Source: Marmoricola endophyticus
GTDB taxonomy: Bacteria > Actinomycetota > Actinomycetes > Propionibacteriales > Nocardioidaceae
NCBI RefSeq assembly: GCF_014644415.1
Contig: NZ_BMKQ01000002.1
Span: 124,001-188,000 of the forward strand
Direction: 5' to 3'
DNA: 64,000 nucleotides
Positions within the stretch are counted from its first letter, which is position 1. Each line of letters starts with the position of its first letter. Below the pieces are notes generated by a model. It made no database searches, was not told the origin of the DNA, and worked only from the letters and a program-made list of their open reading frames with translations. This document shows, piece after piece, positions 43,734-52,957 of the stretch. The position numbers were made by a program, and so were the translations under genes.

Positions 43734-43804
43734 GCGCACACAGTGGCCGATGCCCGGGTCGGCGGGAAGGCGCCGCGGTGCTCAGCCGGCCTGAGTACCG
43801 GGCC

Positions 43805-44812
43805 TCAGTCGAGGTCGTCGGCCCCCGCGCTGGTCCGCGGCGACCCCGAGACGTCGCGGTGCCACACCACGCGCTGCGGCAGCGGGATCTCGATGCCCTC
43901 GACGTCGAAGCGCTCCTTGATCCGCTCCCGCAGCTCCCGGGTGACGGCCCACTGCTGACCGGGCAGGGTCTTGATCAGCATCCGTACGAGCACCGAGTCG
44001 GGGTCGAGGGACTGCACGCCCTTGACGTCCGGCTCGGCCAGCACCATCTCGCCGTACGTCGGGTCGTCGATCAGGGTGTGCCCGACCTCGGAGAGGATCT
44101 CCTTGACCCGTCCGATGTCCTCGGAGTAGCCGACCGGCACGTCCAGCAGGGACCGGGCGAAGTTCTGGCTCATGTTGCCCACGCGCAGGATCTCGCCGTT
44201 GCGGACGTACCAGACCGCACCGTTGATGTCGCGCAGCCGGGTGACCCGCAGGCTGACCGCCTCGACGACGCCGTACGCCTCGCCGAGGTCGACCTCGTCG
44301 CCGACGCCGTACTGGTCCTCGAAGATCATGAAGATGCCGGACAGGAAGTCCTTAACCAGGGCCTGGGAGCCGAAGCCGATCGCGACGCCGAGGATGCCGG
44401 CTCCGGCGATCAGCGGCGCGACGTCGTAGCCGAGCTCGGAGATCACCATCACCACGACGACGGTGAAGATGACACCGGTGCTGATCGACTTCAGCAGCGA
44501 GCCCATCGTCTCCACGCGCTGACCGTGCCGAGCGCTCCGCTCGCCCAGTGCGCCGACCTTGGCCAGCCCGCTCGTCGCCTGCTTCGGCGTGCGGGACGCC
44601 TTCTCCGCGCGACGGATCACCCGGTCGATGAGACGGTGGACGATCCACCGGGCGACGATCCCGACCAGGATCAGCCCCACGATCGCCAGCGGCTTGCCGA
44701 TGATCCAGGTGGAGATGTCGGCGACCTTCGAGTCGCCGGTGACGTCGTAGACGAATGCGCAGGTCTGGCTGTCGGAGTCGGTGCAAGCGGCAGGGACCTG
44801 GATCAATCTCAT
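43805..44812 (-). CDS. mechanosensitive ion channel, MscS family
   Basis: This 335-residue channel opens on membrane tension and protects against osmotic downshock. Three transmembrane helices precede the pore-lining segment GILGVAIGFGSQALVKDFLSG and the beta domain (DQYGVGDEVDLGEAYG, VWYVRNGEILRVGN), followed by a C-terminal alpha/beta domain. The N-terminal 30 residues outside the first helix contain two cysteines. ATG 44812 is chosen because TAGCGT ends 7 nt upstream; a GTG 9 nt earlier is the alternative. Confidence 0.92.
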   Translation of the reverse strand: MRLIQVPAACTDSDSQTCAFVYDVTGDSKVADISTWIIGKPLAIVGLILVGIVARWIVHRLIDRVIRRAEKASRTPKQATSGLAKVGALGERSARHGQRVETMGSLLKSISTGVIFTVVVVMVISELGYDVAPLIAGAGILGVAIGFGSQALVKDFLSGIFMIFEDQYGVGDEVDLGEAYGVVEAVSLRVTRLRDINGAVWYVRNGEILRVGNMSQNFARSLLDVPVGYSEDIGRVKEILSEVGHTLIDDPTYGEMVLAEPDVKGVQSLDPDSVLVRMLIKTLPGQQWAVTRELRERIKERFDVEGIEIPLPQRVVWHRDVSGSPRTSAGADDLD

Positions 44813-44819
44813 TCGCCCC

Positions 44820-44825
44820 ACGCTA
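44820..44825 (-). promoter_or_regulatory. -10 box of a probable leaderless promoter for mscS
   Basis: Read on the minus strand, TAGCGT ends 7 nt before the ATG at 44812. Confidence 0.45.
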
Positions 44826-44882
44826 CGGATGAGGAGTGCGCCTTCAAGAGCGGGCGCGGCGGTGCGAGCGACGCCACACGGC

Positions 44883-44888
44883 TAGGAT
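44883..44888 (+). promoter_or_regulatory. -10 box of a probable leaderless promoter for the CtaJ-like gene
   Basis: TAGGAT ends 6 nt before the GTG at 44895. Confidence 0.45.
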
Positions 44889-44894
44889 CGACCC

Positions 44895-45290
44895 GTGAGT
44901 CACACGTCCTCCCGCCCCGCCCGAACAGACCTCCGCCGCGGCCTCGCCCGTGGCCTCGTCCGCGGTGGTGCGGCCGGCAGCCTGCTCGCGCTGATCGGGC
45001 TCTCCGCGGGGGCGTACGCCGACGAGCCCGTCGGCTGGGAGAGCGTGCAGTCGGTCTCCGGGCTGCAGTTCTTCCTCGTGCTCCTGCTGATCCCGCTCGG
45101 CCTGGCCATCGTGATCTCGCTCGTGGTGGCGCTGCCGTCGGTCATCCGCGGCTCGAGCTACGAGAACGGCGAGATCTGGGCCGGCGACGACGAGTGGTTC
45201 GGCGGCCCCAAGGACGGCGTCGAGAAGGGCACCGACCCGGCCCGGCTGGAGTCCGCCGGCGAGCAGGGCGGCGCTGGGGCGCGCTACTGA
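44895..45290 (+). CDS. ctaJ: probable aa3-type cytochrome c oxidase accessory subunit CtaJ
   Basis: This 131-residue membrane protein has a basic N-terminus, a first hydrophobic segment (about 28-42), a short outside loop ADEPVGWESVQSVSG, a second helix (about 57-80) and a charged tail with NGEIWAGDDEWFGGPKDGVEKG. In mycobacteria a small protein of this type, CtaJ, is an Actinobacteria-specific subunit of complex IV. The identification rests on size, topology and the position next to DUF5130, pepN and glbO, so it is moderate. The stop shares one base with the next start codon. Confidence 0.55.
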   Translation: MSHTSSRPARTDLRRGLARGLVRGGAAGSLLALIGLSAGAYADEPVGWESVQSVSGLQFFLVLLLIPLGLAIVISLVVALPSVIRGSSYENGEIWAGDDEWFGGPKDGVEKGTDPARLESAGEQGGAGARY

Positions 45291-45673
45291 TGGGGTCCAT
45301 GTCCGACGGGTTCTCCGGCGCCCAGCGCACCGTCATCGACCGCGCCATCCGCGCCGCGGAGACCCGCTCCCGCTTCGAGTTCTCGGTCTACGTCGGCGAG
45401 CTGGCCCAGCCGAGCCGCGACACCGCCCGGGCGCTGCACGCCCGGCTGGCCGCGCCGACCCGCAGCGTGCTGGTCGCCGTCGACCCGCGGCAGCGCGAGC
45501 TGCAGATCGTGACCGGCGCCGACGTGCGGCGCACGCTGGACGACAAGTCGGTCGGCCTGGTCGCCACCTCCATGCACGCCGACTTCGCCGCCGGCGACCT
45601 CGTGGGCGGGCTGTCCCGCGCGGTCACGATGCTGGCGGAGTACGCCGACGCCCCCGAGGTCATGTACCGCTAG
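45290..45673 (+). CDS. DUF5130 (TPM-like) protein
   Basis: This 127-residue soluble protein corresponds in content and position to Rv2468c of M. tuberculosis. Landmarks are FSGAQRTVIDRAIRAAE, SRFEFSVYVGEL, VDPRQRELQIVTGADVRRTLDD and SMHADFAAGDLVGGLSRAVTMLAEY. TPM-fold proteins have been linked to photosystem repair and phosphatase chemistry elsewhere; no function is proven here. The ATG at 45290 overlaps the previous stop; an ATG 9 nt later is also possible. It is co-translated with the CtaJ-like gene. Confidence 0.8.
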   Translation: MGSMSDGFSGAQRTVIDRAIRAAETRSRFEFSVYVGELAQPSRDTARALHARLAAPTRSVLVAVDPRQRELQIVTGADVRRTLDDKSVGLVATSMHADFAAGDLVGGLSRAVTMLAEYADAPEVMYR

Positions 45674-45727
45674 CGCCCCCGTGGGTCCCGTTGCCGGGCT
45701 CGTCCACGGGGACGCCAGCGCACGTGC

Positions 45728-48283
45728 TCAGGCCCGGCCGTCCCGCTCCTGGGCCGCGAGGTAGCGGGCGACGTCGGCCCGACCCTCCTCGACGTAGCGG
45801 CGGGCACCGGGGTTGACCTCGGTGTCGGCCAGCCAGGCGTCGACCCGGTCCAGCAGCTCGGCGGAGGCCAGCACCCGGGGGAACATCGCGCCCAGGGCGG
45901 TCGCGGCGCGCTTGGCGCCGAGCTTCTCCCACGACGTGGCGACGGCGTCGAGGTACTTCTGGACGTACGGCTCGAGCACCTCCTCCTGGCCGTGCTGGTG
46001 GAAGTGGCCGGCGATCGTCCGCTGGGTCTCGTTCGGCGTGCTCGGGTCCTCCATCGCCGCCTTCCACGCGGCGGCCTTGGCCTCGACGAGCGGCTGGGCG
46101 GCGCGGGCGCCGGCGGCCTTCTCCCGTCCGGAGATGGTCCCGTCTCGCTTCTCCTCGGCGGCGATCTCGGTCTCGGTGAACCGCCCGTTGGCCGCCAGCT
46201 CGGTGACCAGCAGCCAGCGCAGGTCCTGGTCGACGTCGAGGCCGTCGAAGGCCACGGACCCGCTGAGCAGACCCTCGAGGTCGTCGAGGGCGGCGTCGCT
46301 GTGCGCGCTGCCGGCCCAGGTCCGGACGAAGGTCAGCTGGTGGTCGCTGCCGGGCTCGGCGGCATCGGCCAGCGCGCGTACCTCGGTCTCGAAGCGCTCG
46401 CGCAGGGCGGGGCGTCCGGCCGGGTCCGAGAGCGAGCCGACGGCCTGGGCGGCGTACGACGGGATCCGGCTCAGGCCCCAGGCGTCGGTCTCCGCGCCGA
46501 TGTTGGCGAGGAACAGCGTCACGAAGTCGCGTGCGGCCATCTCGGCGTCGCGCGTCTGGTCCCACGCCGCCCCCCACACCAGTGCGCGGGGCAGCGACTC
46601 GGTCAGCGCGGAGAGGTGCTCGACCGCGGTGGACTGCGAGCGCTCGTCGAGGCGGATCTTGGCGTACGCCAGGTCCTCGTCGTTGAGCAGCAGCAGGTCG
46701 GGCTGCTTCTCGCCCACGGCCTCGGCGACCTCGGTGGCCTCGCCCTCGACGTCGGTCTCCAGATAGGTACGGCGGGTCAGCTCGCCCGACGAGCCCCCGC
46801 CGAGGTCGTAGAACCCGATCCCGAGCCGGTGCCGGCGCAGCGTCGGCCAGTCCGCAGCCGCGCTCTGGCGCACCGTCAGCCGGGTGATCGTGCCGGACTC
46901 GTCGACCTCGACCTCGGGAGTCAGCGTGTTGACGCCGGCGGTCTGCAGCCACTCCTTGGCCCAGCCGGCCAGCTCGCGGCCCGAGGACGTCTCCAGCGCG
47001 GAGAGCAGGTCGGTGAACTCGGAGTTGCCGTAGGCGTGGGCGGCGAAGTACTGCCGCAGCCCGGCGAGGAACTCCTCGATCCCGACCCACGCGACCAGCT
47101 GCTTGAGCACCGAGGCGCCCTTGGCGTAGGTGATCATGTCGAAGTTGACCTCGACGGCCTCGAGGTCGTAGTTGTCTGCCGCGATCGGGTGCGTGCTGGG
47201 CAGCTGGTCCTGGCGGTAGCCGGTCACCTTCCGCGCGTTCGTGAAGCCGGTCCAGGCGTCGTCGTACTGCGTGGCCTCGCTGCTGGCGTAGTAGGCCGCC
47301 CACTCGGCGAACGACTCGTTGAGCCACAGGTCGTCCCACCACTTCATGGTCACCAGGTCGCCGAACCACATGTGCGCCATCTCGTGGAGGATCGTGTTCG
47401 CGCGGTTGGCGTAGAACGAGCGCGGCTGACGGCCACGAGGGAGGTACTCGTCGCGGAACGTCACGCAGCCGGCGTTCTCCATCGCGCCCATGTTGTACTC
47501 CGGCACGTAGAGCTGGTCGTACTTGCCGAACGGGTAGGCCATGCCGAAGGCGCCCTCGAAGAGCGCGAAGCCCTGCTTGGTGATCAGGTTCAGCTCGTCG
47601 GTGTCGAAGTGCTCGACCAGCGACTGGCGGCAGTAGTGCCCCAGCGGGACGGTGCCGTAGTCGCCCTCGTAGGTGTCGCGGACGACGTGGTACTCACCGG
47701 CGACGACCGCGGTGACGTACGTCGACATCGTCTGCGTGGGCGCGAAGGTGTGCCGCTCCTTGCCCCCGCCGATCGCCTCGGGGTCGGGGGAGGGAGAGTT
47801 CGACGAGACCACCCAGCCCTCGGGAGTGGTCACGACGAAGGTGAAGACGCTCTTGAGGTCGGGCTGCTCGAAGGTCGTGTAGACCTTGCGCGCGTCGGGG
47901 ACCTCGAACTGGGAGTAGGTGTAGACGCGGTCGTCCACGGGGTCGACGAAGCGGTGCAGGCCCTCGCCGGTGTGGCTGTAGGGCAGGTCGGCGTGCACGA
48001 CGAGCGTGTTGCTGGCGGCGAGCCCCTCCAGGCTGATCCGGGCGCCGTCGTACGACGTCCCCGGGTCCAGCGCGGTGCCGTTCAGGGTGATCTCGCGGAC
48101 GCTGCTCGCGCCGTCGAGGTCGGCGAACGTCGACGCGCCGTCGGTCGCGGTGAACTCGATGGTGGTGCGCGAGCCGAAGGTGTCCGGCCCGGTGGTGAGG
48201 TCGAGCTCCACGGTGTAGGAGTCGACGGAGAGGAGGGCGGCGCGGGTCTGCGCCTCTTCACGGGTGAGGTTGGTGCCTGGCAT
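45728..48283 (-). CDS. pepN: aminopeptidase N (M1 family)
   Basis: This 851-residue zinc aminopeptidase is cytoplasmic and removes N-terminal amino acids from peptides downstream of the proteasome and Clp. The GAMEN exopeptidase motif (YNMGAMENAG) and the zinc site HEMAHMWFGD near residue 298 are intact, with the third ligand Glu about 19 residues later in LNESFAEW. AAGGA 8 nt before the ATG at 48283 decides the start over an upstream extension. The neighbourhood (globin, DUF5130, Rv2466c-like, rpiB, nei, clp genes) follows that of M. tuberculosis Rv2467. Confidence 0.96.
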   Translation of the reverse strand: MPGTNLTREEAQTRAALLSVDSYTVELDLTTGPDTFGSRTTIEFTATDGASTFADLDGASSVREITLNGTALDPGTSYDGARISLEGLAASNTLVVHADLPYSHTGEGLHRFVDPVDDRVYTYSQFEVPDARKVYTTFEQPDLKSVFTFVVTTPEGWVVSSNSPSPDPEAIGGGKERHTFAPTQTMSTYVTAVVAGEYHVVRDTYEGDYGTVPLGHYCRQSLVEHFDTDELNLITKQGFALFEGAFGMAYPFGKYDQLYVPEYNMGAMENAGCVTFRDEYLPRGRQPRSFYANRANTILHEMAHMWFGDLVTMKWWDDLWLNESFAEWAAYYASSEATQYDDAWTGFTNARKVTGYRQDQLPSTHPIAADNYDLEAVEVNFDMITYAKGASVLKQLVAWVGIEEFLAGLRQYFAAHAYGNSEFTDLLSALETSSGRELAGWAKEWLQTAGVNTLTPEVEVDESGTITRLTVRQSAAADWPTLRRHRLGIGFYDLGGGSSGELTRRTYLETDVEGEATEVAEAVGEKQPDLLLLNDEDLAYAKIRLDERSQSTAVEHLSALTESLPRALVWGAAWDQTRDAEMAARDFVTLFLANIGAETDAWGLSRIPSYAAQAVGSLSDPAGRPALRERFETEVRALADAAEPGSDHQLTFVRTWAGSAHSDAALDDLEGLLSGSVAFDGLDVDQDLRWLLVTELAANGRFTETEIAAEEKRDGTISGREKAAGARAAQPLVEAKAAAWKAAMEDPSTPNETQRTIAGHFHQHGQEEVLEPYVQKYLDAVATSWEKLGAKRAATALGAMFPRVLASAELLDRVDAWLADTEVNPGARRYVEEGRADVARYLAAQERDGRA

Positions 48284-48360
48284 GAGCCCTATCCTTGCAG
48301 CCGGTGAGACGCGCACCACGCCCCGGGGAATGACGGGCGCGAGCACGCGGTTCCCCAGCC

Positions 48361-48972
48361 ATGGCAGACACCGCAGACTTCTGGTTCGACCCGCTGTGCC
48401 CCTTCGCGTGGCTCACCTCCCGCTGGATGCTCGAGGTCGAGCAGGTCCGCGAGGTGGAGACCGCGTGGCACGTGATGAGCCTGGCCTACCTCAACCAGGA
48501 CAAGGACATCCCCGACGAGTACCGCGAGATGCTCCGACCCGCCTGGGGCCCGGTGCGGGTGCTCGTCAAGGCCGAGCAGGAGCACGGCAACGAGGTGCTG
48601 CTGCCGCTGTACACCGCGATGGGCACGCGCATCCACGTCGACGGTCGCGACCTGAAGGACGAGGCGCGGGCGATCGTGACCGAGTCGCTGGCCGAGGCCG
48701 GTCTGCCGGAGTCGCTGGCCGACGCGATGGACGACTCCTCGCTCGACGACGCCGTGGCGAAGAGCCACCACGAGGGGATGGACCAGGTCGGCGACGACGT
48801 CGGCACCCCCGTCATCTCGATCAACGGCACCGCGTTCTTCGGCCCGGTCATCTCCAAGACCCCGCGCGGCGAGGAGGCCGGGAAGCTGTGGGACGGTGCC
48901 GTCGCGGTGGCGTCGTACCCGCTGTTCTTCGAGCTCAAGCGCAGCCGGACCGCGGAGCTGGACTTCAGCTGA
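48361..48972 (+). CDS. Rv2466c-like DsbA-fold protein with a single active-site cysteine
   Basis: This 203-residue cytoplasmic DsbA-fold protein is closely related to M. tuberculosis Rv2466c, a mycothiol-dependent reductase also known for activating a thienopyrimidine prodrug. The matching sequence is strong (ADFWFDPLCP, WGPVRV, VGTPVISINGTAFFGPV, GEEAGKLWD). The active site, however, reads Cys13-Pro-Phe-Ala16 where Rv2466c has CPWC. The second cysteine is replaced, so it could act only by a monothiol mechanism with mycothiol or another partner. The cis-proline loop VGTPVI is present. The start is the only ATG that fits the family N-terminus. Confidence 0.9.
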   Translation: MADTADFWFDPLCPFAWLTSRWMLEVEQVREVETAWHVMSLAYLNQDKDIPDEYREMLRPAWGPVRVLVKAEQEHGNEVLLPLYTAMGTRIHVDGRDLKDEARAIVTESLAEAGLPESLADAMDDSSLDDAVAKSHHEGMDQVGDDVGTPVISINGTAFFGPVISKTPRGEEAGKLWDGAVAVASYPLFFELKRSRTAELDFS

Positions 48973-48979
48973 GACCTTC

Positions 48980-48985
48980 TAGGGT
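48980..48985 (+). promoter_or_regulatory. -10 box of a probable leaderless promoter for metG
   Basis: TAGGGT ends 6 nt before the metG ATG, in the 19-nt gap after the preceding gene. Confidence 0.5.
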
Positions 48986-48991
48986 CGTGCC

Positions 48992-50794
48992 ATGAGCAGG
49001 ATCCTCTCCGCGGTCGCGTGGCCGTACGCCAACGGGCCGCGCCACATCGGCCACGTCGCCGGGTTCGGTGTGCCCTCAGACGTCTTCTCGCGCTACCAGC
49101 GCATGGTCGGGAACGACGTGCTGATGGTCTCCGGCTCCGACGAGCACGGGACGCCGATCCTCATCGCCGCCGACGAGGCGGGGGTGACCCCGCAGCAGCT
49201 GGCCGACACCAACCACCGGCTGATCATCGAGGACTTCCTCGCGCTCGGGCTGTCGTACGACCTCTACACGCGCACCACGACGCGCAACCACCACCAGGTG
49301 GTGCAGGAGATGTTCACCGGCGTCCACGAGAACGGCTACTTCGTCGAGCAGACGACCACCGGCGCGATCTCGCCGTCGACGGGCCGCACGCTGCCGGACC
49401 GCTACATCGAGGGCACCTGCCCGATCTGCGGGTACGACGGTGCCCGCGGCGACCAGTGCGACAACTGCGGCAACCAGCTCGACCCCGCCGACCTGATCGA
49501 GCCGCGCTCGAAGATCAACGGGGAGACGCCGGAGTTCATCGAGACCCAGCACTTCTTCCTGGACCTGCCAGCGCTGGCCGAGGCGCTGGGGGAGTGGCTC
49601 GACGAGCGCGAGGCCAGCGGCACCTGGCGGCCGAACGTGATCCGCTTCAGCCAGAACATCCTCAAGGAGATCCGCCCGCGCGCGATCACCCGGGACATCG
49701 ACTGGGGGATCGCGGTGCCCCTCGAGGGGTGGCGGGAGAACCCGACCAAGCGGCTCTACGTCTGGTTCGACGCGGTGATCGGCTACCTCTCCGCCTCGAT
49801 CGAGTGGGCGCGCCGCACGGGTGACCCGGATGCGTGGCGGGCCTGGTGGAACCCGGCGCCGGACGGGGAGGGCGAGGCGCGGTCGTACTACTTCATGGGC
49901 AAGGACAACATCACCTTCCACTCCCAGATCTGGCCCGCCGAGCTGCTGGCGTACGACGGCCTCGGCTCGCGCGGCGGCACCACGCACGCGTACGGCCGGC
50001 TGTCCCTGCCCACCGAGGTGGTCTCGAGCGAGTTCCTGACCATGGAGGGGCGCAAGTTCTCCTCCTCCAAGCGCGTGGTGATCTACGTGCGCGAGATGCT
50101 CGAGCGCTACCAGCCCGACGCGTTCCGCTACTTCGTGGCGGCTGCCGGGCCGGAGAGCAACGACGCCGACTTCACCTGGGCGGAGTTCGTCCAGCGCACC
50201 AACTCCGAGCTGGTCGCCGGCTGGGGCAATCTCGTCAACCGGACCGCGACGCTGGTCGCCAAGAACTTCGGCGAGATCCCGCCCGCCGCCGAGCTCACCG
50301 AGGACGACCGGGCGGTGCTCGACCTCGTGGCCGGCGCCTTCGACAGCGTCGGAGACCACATCGGGCGCAACCGGATGCGCCTGGCCATCCAGGAGGCGAT
50401 GCGGACCGTGGGTGAGGTCAACCGCTACGTCTCGGACTCCGAGCCCTGGAAGATCAAGGACGACGAGGTCCGGCTGGGCACCGTGCTCCACGTGATGGCG
50501 CAGTGCGTGGCCGACCTCAACGTCGTGCTCTCGCCGTTCCTGCCGTTCTCCGCCAACGCGGTCGACCGGGTGCTCGGCGGCGCGGGGGACGTGCAGCCTA
50601 TGCCGCGCCTGGAGGAGGTCGAGGACCTCGACGGCGGGGCGTCGTACCCGATCATCACCGGCGACTACACGACGACCCGTGCTTGGCGCAGGGAGCCGGT
50701 CGTGGTCGGTACGCCGATCGAGAAGCCGGCGCCGGTCTTCCGCAAGCTCGACCCGGCCACGGTCGCCGACGAGCTGGCGCGCCTCGAGGCCTGA
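48992..50794 (+). CDS. metG: methionyl-tRNA synthetase
   Basis: This 600-residue class I synthetase charges tRNA-Met. The HIGH motif is present (PRHIGHVAG, residues 16-24), a zinc knuckle [18 protein letters not shown] sits in the connective region (about 145-162), and KFSSSKR is the KMSKS-type loop near residue 352. The C-terminal dimerisation domain found in some MetRS proteins is absent, so it is probably monomeric. Mycobacteria have no metG at this position, so it is an insertion in the pepN-to-clp order. Confidence 0.96.
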   Translation: MSRILSAVAWPYANGPRHIGHVAGFGVPSDVFSRYQRMVGNDVLMVSGSDEHGTPILIAADEAGVTPQQLADTNHRLIIEDFLALGLSYDLYTRTTTRNHHQVVQEMFTGVHENGYFVEQTTTGAISPSTGRTLPDRYIEGTCPICGYDGARGDQCDNCGNQLDPADLIEPRSKINGETPEFIETQHFFLDLPALAEALGEWLDEREASGTWRPNVIRFSQNILKEIRPRAITRDIDWGIAVPLEGWRENPTKRLYVWFDAVIGYLSASIEWARRTGDPDAWRAWWNPAPDGEGEARSYYFMGKDNITFHSQIWPAELLAYDGLGSRGGTTHAYGRLSLPTEVVSSEFLTMEGRKFSSSKRVVIYVREMLERYQPDAFRYFVAAAGPESNDADFTWAEFVQRTNSELVAGWGNLVNRTATLVAKNFGEIPPAAELTEDDRAVLDLVAGAFDSVGDHIGRNRMRLAIQEAMRTVGEVNRYVSDSEPWKIKDDEVRLGTVLHVMAQCVADLNVVLSPFLPFSANAVDRVLGGAGDVQPMPRLEEVEDLDGGASYPIITGDYTTTRAWRREPVVVGTPIEKPAPVFRKLDPATVADELARLEA

Positions 50795-50801
50795 CCCGGG
50801 A

Positions 50802-51530
50802 TCAGACCGGGGTGTAGCGGTACCAGTCCACCTGGAGGGTCGTGGCTCGCGTCGCGCTGCTGCCGCTGGGGAGCCAGTCCAGCTGGATCGACTGGTGCAT
50901 CGGCCCGGGCGGCTGGTGGGAGGCCGTGGCGTCGCTGAAGAAGGGCACGCCGTCGACGGACGCCGTCACCCCGCTCGGGGTCCAGTCCACCGCGTAGGTG
51001 TGCCACTGCGAGAGGTCGAGAATCGACATCTCGTACGTCTGCTGGTTGCCCGCGCCGTAGTGCAGGAAGGCCGAGACGTCCGGAGAGGTCGCGGTCGTCT
51101 CGGCGTAGTCGATCTCGCCGCCGGTCGGCCAGGCGATCTCGGTCGGCCACAGCAGCAGCACCGGGTGGTAGCGGGCGTCGCCGCCCGCGGGCACCCGCAT
51201 CCGGGTCTCCCAGCGGCCGTAGCGGTGCGCGGTGCGGTCGCTCATGCCCGCGGTCGTCCCCTCCGGTGTCCCCGTGAGGGTCAGCACGCCGCCGGAGACG
51301 CTGATCTGCTCGGGGCGGCGAAGACCGGCGCCGGCGTTGCCGGGTCCGTCGTACGCCTCCCACCGGGAGGTGTCGAGGGCGGTGCCGTCGAAGTCGTCGG
51401 AGTAGGCCGGGCCCGCGTCCGCGGAGGACCGTGTCGTCGGGGCGGCGACGGACGCGGGTGTCTCCCCTACGACGGTGGTGACGGCGGCGGCGCAGAGCAC
51501 CAGGGCGACGGAGCGGAGGGAGAGGGGCAC
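50802..51530 (-). CDS. secreted glycoside hydrolase family 16 protein
   Basis: This 242-residue protein has a short signal peptide (LSLRSVALVLCAAAVTTVVG) and a GH16 jelly-roll domain. GH16 enzymes retain configuration and cut beta-1,3 or beta-1,3-1,4 glucans, agar, carrageenan or xyloglucan. The catalytic motif is GEIDYAET (ExDxxE), with RYGRWETRMRVP and QWHTYAVDWTP as family landmarks. The substrate is unknown. The GTG at 51530 gives the most compact signal peptide but has no clear ribosome site, so the start is uncertain. Confidence 0.85.
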   Translation of the reverse strand: MPLSLRSVALVLCAAAVTTVVGETPASVAAPTTRSSADAGPAYSDDFDGTALDTSRWEAYDGPGNAGAGLRRPEQISVSGGVLTLTGTPEGTTAGMSDRTAHRYGRWETRMRVPAGGDARYHPVLLLWPTEIAWPTGGEIDYAETTATSPDVSAFLHYGAGNQQTYEMSILDLSQWHTYAVDWTPSGVTASVDGVPFFSDATASHQPPGPMHQSIQLDWLPSGSSATRATTLQVDWYRYTPV

Positions 51531-51614
51531 GGGGCCGAACCAACGCGACGTCGTGGGCCGAGCGCAAGTCAAGGTGGGGGAGGCCACGTCCGTCGCATGC
51601 GACAGACTGGGGTC

Positions 51615-52109
51615 ATGCGCGTCCACCTCGGCTCCGACCACGCCGGCCTCGAGCTCAAGGCCCACCTCGTCGACTGGCTGACCCAGCACGGTCACGAGCC
51701 GGTCGACCACGGCCCCTGGGAGTACGACGCCCAGGACGACTACCCGGTCTTCTGCCTGCGTGCCGCGCGCGGGACGGTCGACGACGAGGGCAGCCTCGGT
51801 GTCGTGATCGGCGGCTCGGGCAACGGCGAGCAGATCGCGGCGAACAAGGTGGTCGGCGTACGAGCGGCCCTGGCCTGGAGCGAGGAGACCGCCTCGCTGG
51901 CACGGGAGCACAACGACGCCAACGTCCTCTCGGTCGGCGGACGGATGCACACGGTCGAGGAGATGACCCGCTTCGTCGAGGTCTTCTTGGAGACGCCGTA
52001 CAGCGGCGAGGAGCGGCACTCGCGGCGGATCGCGATGCTCGCGACGTACGAGCAGACCGGCGCCCTGCCGCCGCTGCCGGCCTCGGCGGCCGGCCACCCG
52101 GATGCCTGA
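51615..52109 (+). CDS. rpiB: ribose-5-phosphate isomerase B
   Basis: This 164-residue enzyme interconverts ribose-5-phosphate and ribulose-5-phosphate in the pentose phosphate pathway. RpiB landmarks are LGSDHAGLELK, GSLGVVIGGSGNGEQIAANKVVGVRAAL and REHNDANVLSVGGR. As in other actinobacterial RpiB enzymes, the catalytic base is probably a Glu (in GNGEQIA) and not the Cys of the Escherichia coli enzyme. An in-frame ATG lies 18 nt upstream, but homologues begin at MRVHLGSDH. The 3' end overlaps nei by 8 nt. Confidence 0.94.
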   Translation: MRVHLGSDHAGLELKAHLVDWLTQHGHEPVDHGPWEYDAQDDYPVFCLRAARGTVDDEGSLGVVIGGSGNGEQIAANKVVGVRAALAWSEETASLAREHNDANVLSVGGRMHTVEEMTRFVEVFLETPYSGEERHSRRIAMLATYEQTGALPPLPASAAGHPDA

Positions 52110-52947
52110 GGGGCACACCCTCCACCGGCTGGCCCGCGACCTGGATGTCGCCTTCGGCGGACGGCGGGTCCGTACGAGCAGCCCGCAGGGCCGCTTCGCT
52201 GCCGAGGCGGCCGCTCTGGACGGTGCGGTCCTCGTGCAGGCCGAGAGCGGCGGGAAGCACCTGTTCGTCGAGTTCGTCGGCGACCGGTTCGTGCACGTGC
52301 ACCTCGGGCTGATCGGGAAGTTCGACATCACTGCCGGGACGGCCCCGCCGGCCGTGGGCGCCGTGCGCCTGCGGATCGAGCACGAGGACTCGTACGCCGA
52401 CCTCCGCGGCGCGATCACCTGCGACCTCGTCGGACGGGCACGTCGCGACCAGGTCATCGGCGAGCTGGGGCCTGACCCGCTGCGCGCCGACGCCGACCCG
52501 GACCGCGCCTGGGACCGGATCCGACGCAGCGACCGCGCGCTCGGTGACCTGCTGATGGACCAGAAGGTGCTGGCCGGCGTCGGCAACGTCTACCGCGCCG
52601 AGGTCCTCTTCCGGCACCGCCTCGACCCCCGACGCCCGGGCCGCACCCTGCGACGCGGTCAGTGGGTGGAGGTCTGGGAGGACCTGGTCTGCCTGCTCGC
52701 CGAGGGCGTGCGCACCGGCCGGATCGACACGGTCCGTCCCGAGCACACGCCCGAGGCGATGGGCCGCCCTGCCCGCAAGGACGACCACGGCGGCGAGGTG
52801 TACGTCTACCGGCGCGACGGGCAGCGCTGCTTCGTGTGCGACAGCGTGGTGCGCACCAGCGACCTCAAGGGCCGCAACCTGTTCTGGTGCCCGCGCTGCC
52901 AACCCACCTTCCGCTCTCGGGCCACGAAGGGGCCGTCGGGTCCGTAG
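52102..52947 (+). CDS. nei: formamidopyrimidine/endonuclease VIII-type DNA glycosylase (Nei)
   Basis: This 281-residue base-excision repair enzyme removes oxidised pyrimidines and cuts the abasic site. Pro2-Glu3 (MPEGHTLHRLA) is the catalytic N-terminus and must be exposed by removal of Met. The helix-two-turn-helix DNA-binding segment is GDLLMDQKVLAGVGNVYRAE, and the C-terminal zinc finger has CFVC and CPRC. PEGHT is characteristic of the Nei branch, not Fpg. It is co-translated with rpiB, as in mycobacteria. Confidence 0.94.
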   Translation: MPEGHTLHRLARDLDVAFGGRRVRTSSPQGRFAAEAAALDGAVLVQAESGGKHLFVEFVGDRFVHVHLGLIGKFDITAGTAPPAVGAVRLRIEHEDSYADLRGAITCDLVGRARRDQVIGELGPDPLRADADPDRAWDRIRRSDRALGDLLMDQKVLAGVGNVYRAEVLFRHRLDPRRPGRTLRRGQWVEVWEDLVCLLAEGVRTGRIDTVRPEHTPEAMGRPARKDDHGGEVYVYRRDGQRCFVCDSVVRTSDLKGRNLFWCPRCQPTFRSRATKGPSGP

Positions 52948-52950
52948 GGT
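52945..52950 (+). promoter_or_regulatory. -10 box of a probable leaderless promoter for the PP2C gene
   Basis: TAGGGT ends 7 nt before the GTG at 52958. It overlaps the nei stop codon. Confidence 0.5.
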
Positions 52951-52957
52951 CCCTCCT

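Noticed and set aside
39768-43958. 1396-codon plus-strand open frame
   Set aside because: It is the antisense shadow of the large membrane protein gene; its product is a low-complexity Arg/Gly/Gln/Asp mixture without domains, as expected from high GC.
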